From positions 558,001-622,000 of the forward strand of contig CAXULQ010000001.1 in NCBI GenBank assembly GCA_964251965.1: a stretch of DNA of 64,000 bases, in the 5' to 3' direction. This DNA is from Mucilaginibacter_A sp964251965 (GTDB taxonomy: Bacteria; Bacteroidota; Bacteroidia; Sphingobacteriales; Sphingobacteriaceae). The translations under genes were made by a program, and so were the position numbers. The notes under the pieces are model-generated. The model saw only the letters and a list, made by a program, of their open reading frames with translations, did not search any database and was not told where the DNA came from. Below are positions 43,131-50,161 of the stretch, one piece after another (position 1 is the first letter of the stretch; every line of letters begins with the position of its first letter).

Positions 43131-43805
43131 ATGAAAAAAACCACTTTTCTAAGCACAATGTCCTTGTTTATCCTGATTCCCCTTTTGCAGCTCAAAGCGC
43201 AGGATGTTACCCGTAAAAAAGGTTATACGCTTACTTTTGAAAGTAATTTTACCGGGTTTGACCCGCAGTTGAAGCAACACCTGATTGAAACTTTTTTTAC
43301 CGTTTACCCAAATCTGGCCAAAGAATACAACCCAGCGACTTTAAAGGAAGTTACATTTTTTATAGATACGGCTTACAAAGGTGTTGCCGCAACCTCAAAC
43401 GGCAAGGTTGTGTTCAGTCCTGTGTACATGGGCAAACACCCGCAAGATATTGATGTAGTTACGCACGAAGTAATGCACATTGTACAAAATTATGGCAATA
43501 GTGCTGGCCCCGGATGGCTGACTGAAGGTATTGCCGATTATGCCCGTTATAAATTTGGTGCGGACAATGCCGGCGCAAAATGGACACTCCCGGATGTAAA
43601 ACCAACCCAAAGCTATAAAAACAGTTACCGCATTACAGCAAGGTTTTTTGTGTGGATGGAAGCTAAAGTAAAACCGGGGATCATCAAAGCGGTAGATAAA
43701 AGCCTGCGCGACAAAACTTATACCGCTGAGATTTGGAAAACCATGACTGGAAAAGACTTAGACGAACTCTGGGCGGACTATATTAAAAATCCTGCAATAG
43801 CGTAA
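43131..43805 (+). CDS. Secreted basic secretory protein (BSP) family putative metallopeptidase
   Basis: A 224-residue exported protein. Signal peptide MKKTTFLSTMSLFILIPLLQLKAQ, then the BSP-family domain: VVTHEVMHIVQNYG carries the zinc-binding HExxH (His-Glu-Val-Met-His), followed by PGWLTEGIADYARYKFG, where the Glu in TEGIADY is the likely third ligand. RITARFFVWMEAK and the terminal MTGKDLDELWADY complete the pattern. Plant relatives are defence-related; in Bacteroidota they are predicted extracellular peptidases. No partner gene is adjacent; it is flanked by repeat copies on both sides (42959 and 43937). Confidence 0.87.
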   Translation: MKKTTFLSTMSLFILIPLLQLKAQDVTRKKGYTLTFESNFTGFDPQLKQHLIETFFTVYPNLAKEYNPATLKEVTFFIDTAYKGVAATSNGKVVFSPVYMGKHPQDIDVVTHEVMHIVQNYGNSAGPGWLTEGIADYARYKFGADNAGAKWTLPDVKPTQSYKNSYRITARFFVWMEAKVKPGIIKAVDKSLRDKTYTAEIWKTMTGKDLDELWADYIKNPAIA

Positions 43806-43936
43806 AAATCAACATAAAAATTAATTTTTTTGTAATTTGAAGTTTTAATACGGCAGCAACAGTTGCGAGATTGGTAACTAAACTTAACAACCTCCGGTTG
43901 GATTAATTTAGAAACCAACAAAACCCAGCTATTTAC

Positions 43937-43950
43937 ATGCTTCTTTTATC
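43937..43950 (-). repeat. Dispersed repeat core
   Basis: Exact GATAAAAGAAGCAT on the minus strand, in the 241-bp space between convergent genes, 132 bases after the secreted-protein gene stop. Confidence 0.85.
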
Positions 43951-44046
43951 CCATAATAATCCTATCAACACAACCGGTTTTTAGCTTTGATTTAAAATAA
44001 ATATCAGCATTGGCCTGTGTAAACCGTAATTGGTTTATAGTTGATG

Positions 44047-45327
44047 CTATGCCAGATAACTTCTGATAACCCGGGCGATATAATCATAATGGCTTTCATC
44101 TAATCCCGGCCAAACACCCAACCAAAAAGATTGGTTCATGATAGTGTTTGTATTATTTAATTCGCCGGAAACCCGATAGGCAATATTTGCATAAGCGGGC
44201 TGCTGCAGTAAATTACCGCCAAACAATAGGCGCGTTCCTATTTTTTGCTGCTCTAAATGTTGTACCAGCATCTGCCTGTCGTTAGAATCGCCTTCCCGCA
44301 AGGTCAGTAAAAAACCGAACCAGGACGGGTTACTGTTTGGCGTTGCTTCGGGCAAAATAAACACTTCTTCAAATTCTTTCATCCGCTGGTAAAGCAAATG
44401 ATGGTTCTCGCGCCGTTTTTGGATAAACCGGTCGGCTTTATGGAGTTGGGATATGCCAAGCGCCGCCTGCATATCCGTAACTTTTAAATTAAAGCCAATG
44501 TGCGAATACGTATATTTATGATCGTAACCAAATGGAAGCGTGCCCAATTGCTGCGAAAAACGGCAGCCGCAGGTATTGTCTTTTCCCGGTTCGCAGTAAC
44601 AATCGCGGCCCCAATCCCTAAAGCTTTCTGCAATTTTAGCCAGCTGCAGGTTGTTTATTAACACTGCGCCGCCTTCGCCCATCGTAATATGGTGTGCCGG
44701 ATAAAAAGAAAAGGTAGAAATATCACCAAAAGTACCTGTTTTTTTATCACCATAAGTTGCACCCAACGCATCGCAATTATCCTCGATAACCCATAAATTA
44801 TATTTTTTTGCTACCCGCATTACTTCATCCAAATTAAACGGATTGCCTAAGGAATGTGCGATCATGATGGCTTTTGTTTTTGCTGAGACCGCTTTTTCAA
44901 TCTGTTCTGCCTGCACATTGTGCGTTACAATATCAACATCCATAAAAACCGGGACAGCACCAAACTGGATGATCGGGTTGATGGTTGTTGGGAAACCTGC
45001 CGCCACGGTAAGCACTTCATCGCCGGGTTTTATGGCCCGGTTTCCCAATTTTGGCGAAGTAAGTGTATAAAAAGCAACCAGGTTTGCCGATGACCCGGAG
45101 TTGACCAGCAATGCTTTTACAGTGTTAAAATAAGCGGCGAACTCTTTTTCAAACTGGTTGGCAAAACGCCCGGCGGTTAACCAGCCATCAGCTACTGCCT
45201 GCATGCCCATCAGCAAATCGTCTTCTTCAATAATTTTTCCGGTAACCGGGATATAGTCTTTGCCTGGTTCTATAGGACCGGAAATGTTTAATTTAAAATC
45301 TAAGCTTTTGGTAACGGTATTTGTCAT
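44047..45327 (-). CDS. rfbH: CDP-4-keto-6-deoxy-D-glucose 3-dehydrase (E1)
   Basis: PMP-dependent, iron-sulfur dehydratase that, with a reductase, removes the C3 hydroxyl of CDP-4-keto-6-deoxyglucose. The aminotransferase-like fold lacks the usual PLP lysine: SFYPAHHITMGEGGAV has His in its place (residues 212-213), the hallmark of RfbH/E1. The unusual [2Fe-2S] ligand pattern C-X57-C-X1-C-X7-C is exactly present: Cys185 in EDNCDALG, Cys243 and Cys245 in CYCEPGKD, and Cys253 in NTCGCRF. The start is the ATG at 45327 (MTNTVTKSL), 8 bases after the stop of the upstream gene; a TTG at 45351 would overlap it. Confidence 0.95.
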   Translation of the reverse strand: MTNTVTKSLDFKLNISGPIEPGKDYIPVTGKIIEEDDLLMGMQAVADGWLTAGRFANQFEKEFAAYFNTVKALLVNSGSSANLVAFYTLTSPKLGNRAIKPGDEVLTVAAGFPTTINPIIQFGAVPVFMDVDIVTHNVQAEQIEKAVSAKTKAIMIAHSLGNPFNLDEVMRVAKKYNLWVIEDNCDALGATYGDKKTGTFGDISTFSFYPAHHITMGEGGAVLINNLQLAKIAESFRDWGRDCYCEPGKDNTCGCRFSQQLGTLPFGYDHKYTYSHIGFNLKVTDMQAALGISQLHKADRFIQKRRENHHLLYQRMKEFEEVFILPEATPNSNPSWFGFLLTLREGDSNDRQMLVQHLEQQKIGTRLLFGGNLLQQPAYANIAYRVSGELNNTNTIMNQSFWLGVWPGLDESHYDYIARVIRSYLA

Positions 45328-45335
45328 GATGATGA

Positions 45336-46424
45336 TTAAGCTGAAACCCAAGAAACTTTTCCCTTAGCCATATTAGTGTAGTCTTTGATTTGTTCTATTC
45401 TGGACGACAACAAGTTCTGTGGATTTTTTTCTGCCAGATAGCCTTCCACAGTAAACCTTACGGTTTTTTCAAAATTCAATATTGGTTTCCATTTTAATTG
45501 GCTGACCGATTTTGATATATCAAGCTTTAAAAAATTGGCCTCTTGATACTCAATAACATTTCCGGCTTGATTGTAATCTACAGCATTTTTTTCCAAATTG
45601 ATTTTATCGATTAGTTCTTTTACCGAATAATTATTTGTATCAGCAGGACCAAAGTTCCAACCGCCGTTATATTTTTTACCATGTAAAAACAGCATTGCGC
45701 CTAATGCGAGGTAACCGCTTAGAGGTTCCAGCACATGCTGCCACGGCCGTGTTGCGTTTGGGTTGCGTAGTACCAATTCTTTGCCGGTAAAAACAGCACG
45801 AAAATAATCAGGAACGATACGGTCTGCCGACCAATCTCCGCCGCCAATAACGTTACCGGCTCGGCCGGAAGCTATGGCACATGTGTTTTCTTTACTAAAA
45901 AACGAATGAATATAAGATGCAGTAATTAATTCAGCGCAGCCTTTAGAAGCACTGTAAGGGTCTTTTCCGCCCATGGCATCGTTCTCGCGGTAGCCCCAAA
46001 CCCATTCTTTGTTGTCGTAACATTTATCGCTGGTAATATTTACTGCCGCTTTTACCGATGGCGTTTTTCGTACCGCTTCAAAAAAATTTACGACACCCAT
46101 TAAGTTAGTTTCAAATGTTTCTGCCGGGTTAGCGTAGGATAACAAAACCAATGGCTGGGCAGCCAAATGGAAAGCAATATCTGGTTGTAATTCTTCAAAA
46201 TAATATTTTAATTTCGCAATGTCCCGCACATCACCTTCCAAATGATGGATTTCGTTCTTTAAACCACATTGTACAAAATTATCTTTTTCAGATTGTGGCG
46301 CTAATGCATAGCCATAAACTTCTGCCCCTAATTCTTTAAGCCAAATGGCTAGCCATGAGCCTTTAAAACCGGTATCACCTGTTATAAGTACTTTTTTTCC
46401 ATAATAACAATTCCAGAAACTCAT
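45336..46424 (-). CDS. rfbG: CDP-glucose 4,6-dehydratase
   Basis: Extended SDR enzyme of 362 residues that converts CDP-glucose to CDP-4-keto-6-deoxyglucose, the second step of CDP-3,6-dideoxyhexose synthesis. KKVLITGDTGFKGSWLAIWL (residues 10-29) is the NAD-binding region, FHLAAQPLVLLSY, NITSDKCYDN with the catalytic Thr/Ser-Asp region, and GGKDPYSASKGCAELI with Tyr-x3-Lys are all characteristic of RfbG. It lies one base from the cytidylyltransferase gene and 8 bases before the E1 start, so the four genes form an operon. Confidence 0.95.
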   Translation of the reverse strand: MSFWNCYYGKKVLITGDTGFKGSWLAIWLKELGAEVYGYALAPQSEKDNFVQCGLKNEIHHLEGDVRDIAKLKYYFEELQPDIAFHLAAQPLVLLSYANPAETFETNLMGVVNFFEAVRKTPSVKAAVNITSDKCYDNKEWVWGYRENDAMGGKDPYSASKGCAELITASYIHSFFSKENTCAIASGRAGNVIGGGDWSADRIVPDYFRAVFTGKELVLRNPNATRPWQHVLEPLSGYLALGAMLFLHGKKYNGGWNFGPADTNNYSVKELIDKINLEKNAVDYNQAGNVIEYQEANFLKLDISKSVSQLKWKPILNFEKTVRFTVEGYLAEKNPQNLLSSRIEQIKDYTNMAKGKVSWVSA

Positions 46425-46425
46425 T

Positions 46426-47196
46426 TTACCAAACTTTCCATTTTGCTTTGTTCATTGTCCAGTCTTCCTCCAGTTCGTGCTTTTCGCGCAAAGTGTCCAT
46501 CGGTTTCCAAAAACCTTTATGCTCAAAAGCAACCATTTGGCCTTCTTCAGCTATTCTTTCCATAGGCTCACGCTCCCACAAGGTATAATCGCCATCTATA
46601 TAATCAAAAATTTGGGGTTCACAAATAAAATATCCGCCATTAATCCATGAGCCATCTCCTTTTGGCTTTTCTAAAAAAGAATGTACATTACTGTTATCTA
46701 AAATATTTAAAGCCCCAAACCTACCAGAAGGCTGTACGGCAGTTACCGTACAATACTTTTGGTGCTTTTTATGAAATTGATAAAGTTCAGAAATGTTAAT
46801 GTTAGCTAATCCATCACCGTAAGTCAGCATAAAAGTTTCATTATTAACATGTTTTTTTATTCTTTTTATACGGCCTCCTGTCATCGATTCATTTCCAGTG
46901 TCAACTAAAGTAATTTTCCAAGGCTCGGCTTGAGAGTCGTGTATTTTTAATTCATTAGTAGCAAGATCAATTGTTACATCAGATTTGTGAAGAAAATAAT
47001 TGGCGAAATACTCCTTGATCATGTAACCCTTGTAACCTAAACAAATTATGAAATCATTAAAACCATAGGCCGAATAAATTTTCATTATATGCCATAAAAT
47101 CGGCATTCCGCCAATTTCTATCATTGGCTTTGGCTTGACAACAGTTTCTTCGGATAAACGTGTACCTAAACCACCAGCCAAGATTACTACTTTCAT
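46426..47196 (-). CDS. rfbF: Glucose-1-phosphate cytidylyltransferase
   Basis: A 256-residue nucleotidyltransferase that makes CDP-glucose from CTP and glucose-1-phosphate. VVILAGGLGTRLSEETVVKPKPMIEIGG (residues 3-30) is the NTP-binding signature with the activating lysine; MLTYGDGLANINI contains the metal-binding Asp, and INGGYFICEPQIFDYI with the terminal GFWKPMDTLREK are typical of RfbF. It opens the committed pathway; the enzymes for the following steps are directly downstream. Confidence 0.95.
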   Translation of the reverse strand: MKVVILAGGLGTRLSEETVVKPKPMIEIGGMPILWHIMKIYSAYGFNDFIICLGYKGYMIKEYFANYFLHKSDVTIDLATNELKIHDSQAEPWKITLVDTGNESMTGGRIKRIKKHVNNETFMLTYGDGLANINISELYQFHKKHQKYCTVTAVQPSGRFGALNILDNSNVHSFLEKPKGDGSWINGGYFICEPQIFDYIDGDYTLWEREPMERIAEEGQMVAFEHKGFWKPMDTLREKHELEEDWTMNKAKWKVW

Positions 47197-47207
47197 TTTT
47201 ATTAAAT

Positions 47208-48254
47208 TTAAGCAACTGAAATGCTGACATTATCAGTTAATGGTAAACTGTAACAAAGCAAACATTCATTCGTATCTAAACCAGGCGTAAATTTTTTTTC
47301 ATTTGTAATTGCCCTCAAATCTCCAGTTAACAGCTTACCTTTACACAATAAACAATTACCCGTTTGGCAGGAATAGGATAAATCAACAGCAGCATCCAAA
47401 CCAGCTTCTAAAATGGTTTTTCCTTTTACTACTTCAACTTCATAAGATGTTCCTGATTTTTGAATAGTAACATTCCTGGTGATAATACCTTCAAAGTTTT
47501 TTGGATCAGCCACTAAATTAAATTCTTCCGAAAATATAGTTGCTTTTGCTACACCGCGATCTTCCAACAATGCTTTAACTGATTCTTTTAGGCCAACTGG
47601 TCCGCAAATGTAATGGAACGACTGTTGAAGATTATTTTCCTTGTTCAACACTTCAATTACTGTTTTTGGATCGATTCGCCCTTGAATTACTGTTGGGCTA
47701 CTTTCCTCAACTACTGCTTTTGTATGAAAATGCCAAACAGTAATAGAATTTGGATACTCCTTTTGCAATAGATTTATTTGATCGTTAAAAATAGCACTTT
47801 CATGATTTCTGTTTCCGTAAACCAAAGTTACGTGTTTAGCAACCTGGTGATGAAGTGCATATTTAGCTAAAGAAAACAAGGGTGTTATACCGCTTCCCGC
47901 CGCCCAAAGAATAATATTACTATCTGTATTAATCCCTTTATTGTTGAAGGTAAAATCACCCATCGGCTCCATAACTTCCACTACATCACCTGCTTTTAAA
48001 CAATCGGCAATGTGATTGGAAACCACTCCGCCAGGAACCCTTTTTACAGTTACATTTAAAGTTGTATCAATGCCCGGAGCTGATGAAAAAGAATATGGCC
48101 TTACATATCTGCGGTTATTGATCCTAAAAATTAAAGTCAAATATTGCCCTGCCTGGTACTTTATCTTTTTTAACCCTGGTTGTTTAAAAGCAACTGTAAC
48201 CGTATCTGAGGTTTCCTGAAGTATTTCTGCAACTTTAAGTGTGTATTGTAGCAT
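47208..48254 (-). CDS. Flavin/[2Fe-2S] reductase, probable electron donor of the dideoxysugar pathway
   Basis: A 348-residue ferredoxin-NADP reductase-like protein: an FAD domain with RPYSFSSAPG (flavin-binding RxYS), an NAD domain with WAAGSGITPLFSL, CGPVGL and FSEEF, and a C-terminal plant-type ferredoxin with Cys-x4-Cys-x2-Cys in DLSYSCQTGNCLLC and a fourth Cys in NECLLC. Next to RfbF-G-H it most likely plays the E3 (CDP-6-deoxy-glucoseen reductase) role. The known E3 (AscD/RfbI) has its ferredoxin domain at the N-terminus, whereas here it is C-terminal, as in PaaE-type reductases. Eleven bases before rfbF, first gene of the operon. Confidence 0.8.
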   Translation of the reverse strand: MLQYTLKVAEILQETSDTVTVAFKQPGLKKIKYQAGQYLTLIFRINNRRYVRPYSFSSAPGIDTTLNVTVKRVPGGVVSNHIADCLKAGDVVEVMEPMGDFTFNNKGINTDSNIILWAAGSGITPLFSLAKYALHHQVAKHVTLVYGNRNHESAIFNDQINLLQKEYPNSITVWHFHTKAVVEESSPTVIQGRIDPKTVIEVLNKENNLQQSFHYICGPVGLKESVKALLEDRGVAKATIFSEEFNLVADPKNFEGIITRNVTIQKSGTSYEVEVVKGKTILEAGLDAAVDLSYSCQTGNCLLCKGKLLTGDLRAITNEKKFTPGLDTNECLLCYSLPLTDNVSISVA

Positions 48255-48311
48255 ACTTATTAAATCCAGGCTTCTAACCTTTTTTGCAGATATTTTATAG
48301 GAAAAGCTTTC

Positions 48312-48325
48312 ATGCTTCTTTTATC
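48312..48325 (-). repeat. Dispersed repeat core
   Basis: Exact GATAAAAGAAGCAT on the minus strand, preceded on that strand by TTTTATACC. In the spacer between the DUF3467 gene and the dideoxysugar operon, about 58 bases before the reductase start. Confidence 0.85.
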
Positions 48326-48391
48326 GGTATAAAACCTAGTCTGATTTGAAATGTCTTTACCAAAAACATGGTGTTGTTAGTATTTAATAAA

Positions 48392-48700
48392 TTACGCCTG
48401 ACCAACCGTTCCGCCAAAATTCAGCGGTAATGTAGTTGCTTCTTTAATTTTTATTTTACCGTTGATCGCTTCAAACCTGTCGATATTATCTTCCAATGCC
48501 ATTAATAAGCGTTTGGCATGTTCTGGTGTTAAAATGATCCGGCTTTTTACACGCGCCTTCGGAATGCCTGGCATTACACGTACAAAATCTAACACAAATT
48601 CAGAATCAGAATGGGTAATGATGGCCAGGTTAGAATAAATACCTTCGGCCATTTCTTCAGAAAGTTCTATATTAAGCGGGTTTTCGTTTTTCTCTTCCAT
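48392..48700 (-). CDS. DUF3467 family protein
   Basis: A 102-residue cytoplasmic protein of the DUF3467 family, widespread in Bacteroidota and of unknown function. Family features visible: IELSEEMAEGIYSNLAIITHSDSEFVLDFVRVMPG, then ARVKSRIILTPEHAKRLLMALEDNI. The frame extends upstream to a TTG at 48715, but ATG 48700 (MEEKNENPLN) is preceded by AGAAAGA and is the better start. It sits between two repeat copies (48312 and 48723) as a single-gene unit. Confidence 0.85.
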   Translation of the reverse strand: MEEKNENPLNIELSEEMAEGIYSNLAIITHSDSEFVLDFVRVMPGIPKARVKSRIILTPEHAKRLLMALEDNIDRFEAINGKIKIKEATTLPLNFGGTVGQA

Positions 48701-48722
48701 ATTCTTTCTGTTCAAAAATACA

Positions 48723-48736
48723 ATGCTTCTTTTATC
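48723..48736 (-). repeat. Dispersed repeat core
   Basis: Exact GATAAAAGAAGCAT on the minus strand, preceded by TTTTAGGTT on that strand, identical in that extension to the copy at 54489. A degenerate second copy (AATAATAGAAGCAG) follows at 48763-48776 in the same orientation. Confidence 0.85.
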
Positions 48737-48762
48737 AACCTAAAATTTACTTTTAAAAACCA

Positions 48763-48776
48763 CTGCTTCTATTATT
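48763..48776 (-). repeat. Degenerate dispersed repeat core
   Basis: AATAATAGAAGCAG on the minus strand, 11 of 14 identical, 40 bases from the exact copy at 48723-48736 in the same orientation. Confidence 0.4.
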
Positions 48777-48839
48777 CTATTATTTAAAGTGAGGTTTAAA
48801 CTATTTTCCTTTCTGTTAAACGCAAAAAAACTTAATCAG

Positions 48840-49943
48840 TTACATAGAACCAAAATGCGTTTCTACTTTTTTTAATGCCGAGCCAATAATCTGGTGCATA
48901 TCGTAATAACGATATTCGGCCAGGCGGCCGCCAAAAATTACGTTTTGTTCCTGATCGGCCAGTTCTTTGTATTTTCTGTAAGTTTCGTTGTTCAACTGAT
49001 CATTGATCGGATAAAATGGCTCATTACTTTCGTCCCATTCTGCCGGAAATTCATGCGTGATCACTGTTTTTGGCTGCGTTCCGAATTCAAAATGTTTATG
49101 CTCAATAATCCGAGTGTAAGGTATTTCCCTTTCCGTGTAATTCACCAACGAATCGCCCTGATAATTCTCCATATCCAGCGTTTGCTGATCAAACCTTAAA
49201 CTTCGGTATTGCAATTTGCCAAATTGGTAATCATAATACTGATCAATCTTTCCGGTAAAAACAATCTGCGGTGCCAAAGAATCGTAGTATTCTTTATTAT
49301 CAAAATAATTTTCATTTAGCCTAACTTCTGTTCCTTCCAGTAAACCTTCCGTTAATTTATTGTAACCGCCGATCGGAATACCCTGGTAAGCATCATTAAA
49401 ATAGTTGTTATCATAAGTAAACCTCACTGGCAAACGCTTAATAATAAAAGCAGGAAGATCTTTACAATCACGGCCCCACTGTTTTTCGGTGTAGCCTTTG
49501 ATCAGCTTTTCATAAATATCTGTACCAACCAACGAAAGAGCTTGTTCCTCCAGGTTTTGCGGAGCTGTAATGTTTAAATCTTTAATCTGGTCTGCGATCA
49601 CCGCTTTTGCTTCGGCCGGAGTTTTTACCTTCCACAATTGGTAAAAAGTGTTCATGTTGAAGGGCAGGTTGTACAAATCACCTTTGTAATTCGCCACCGG
49701 ACTATTGGTGTAACGGTTAAATTCTACAAAAGAATTTACGTAGTCCCAAATACGTTTGTCATTAGTGTGGAAAATATGTGCACCATATTTGTGTACGTTG
49801 ATGCCTTCTACATTTTCGCAATAAACATTTCCACCTGCGTGTTCTCTTTTATCTATAATGAGGCATTTTTTACCTCGTTTTTTAGCTTCGTAAGAAAAAA
49901 CTGCCCCGAACAAACCAGAGCCAACAATTAAATAATCATACAT
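48840..49943 (-). CDS. glf: UDP-galactopyranose mutase
   Basis: FAD enzyme of 367 residues that converts UDP-galactopyranose to UDP-galactofuranose for cell-surface glycans. DYLIVGSGLFGAVFSYEAKKRGKKCLIIDKREHAGGNVY (first 42 residues, in parts) is the FAD-binding region; GAHIFHTNDKRIWDYVN, YEKLIKGYTEKQWGRDCKDLPAFIIKRLPVRFTYDNNYFND (pieces) and NVIFGGRLAEYRYYDMHQIIGSAL are diagnostic for Glf, including the active-site Arg and Tyr residues. Its presence implies galactofuranose in one of the polymers. It stands alone, between repeat-containing spacers. Confidence 0.96.
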   Translation of the reverse strand: MYDYLIVGSGLFGAVFSYEAKKRGKKCLIIDKREHAGGNVYCENVEGINVHKYGAHIFHTNDKRIWDYVNSFVEFNRYTNSPVANYKGDLYNLPFNMNTFYQLWKVKTPAEAKAVIADQIKDLNITAPQNLEEQALSLVGTDIYEKLIKGYTEKQWGRDCKDLPAFIIKRLPVRFTYDNNYFNDAYQGIPIGGYNKLTEGLLEGTEVRLNENYFDNKEYYDSLAPQIVFTGKIDQYYDYQFGKLQYRSLRFDQQTLDMENYQGDSLVNYTEREIPYTRIIEHKHFEFGTQPKTVITHEFPAEWDESNEPFYPINDQLNNETYRKYKELADQEQNVIFGGRLAEYRYYDMHQIIGSALKKVETHFGSM

Positions 49944-50029
49944 ATGTTTAAACGGAATTCTATTCTGTAAAAATGTGAATTTAAATGGAAGTATCCAATT
50001 CTATCGCCGTGAATTAATCAACAGTACCA

Positions 50030-50043
50030 ATGCTTCTTTTATC
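50030..50043 (-). repeat. Dispersed repeat core
   Basis: Exact GATAAAAGAAGCAT on the minus strand, 54 bases from a second copy (50084-50097) in the same orientation. Both lie between the rpoC terminator and glf. Confidence 0.85.
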
Positions 50044-50083
50044 AAGGTAAAAACTTACGCTGTCAGCATTAGTAATTTACCTC

Positions 50084-50097
50084 ATGCTTCTTTTACC
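50084..50097 (-). repeat. Dispersed repeat core adjoining the rpoC terminator
   Basis: GGTAAAAGAAGCAT on the minus strand. It begins about 8 bases after the terminator stem of rpoC, so the TTTTTTA of the terminator tail also serves as the TTTTA element that precedes most repeat copies. Confidence 0.8.
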
Positions 50098-50105
50098 GCA
50101 TAAAA

Positions 50106-50137
50106 AATCCCAAACACTTTTTACGGTGTTTGGGATT
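50106..50137 (-). terminator. Rho-independent terminator of the rpoBC operon
   Basis: 12-bp perfect stem (AATCCCAAACAC with its complement, arms 50106-50117 and 50126-50137), 8-base loop, followed on the minus strand by six T. It lies 25 bases after the rpoC stop. The other strand also has a T run after the stem, so it may work in both directions. Confidence 0.9.
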
Positions 50138-50161
50138 CTTTTTTCAATATAAAAATTATTT

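Noticed and set aside
47208..48254. Phenylacetyl-CoA oxygenase reductase (PaaE)
   Set aside because: Domain order agrees, but no paa genes are present and it heads the CDP-dideoxysugar operon.
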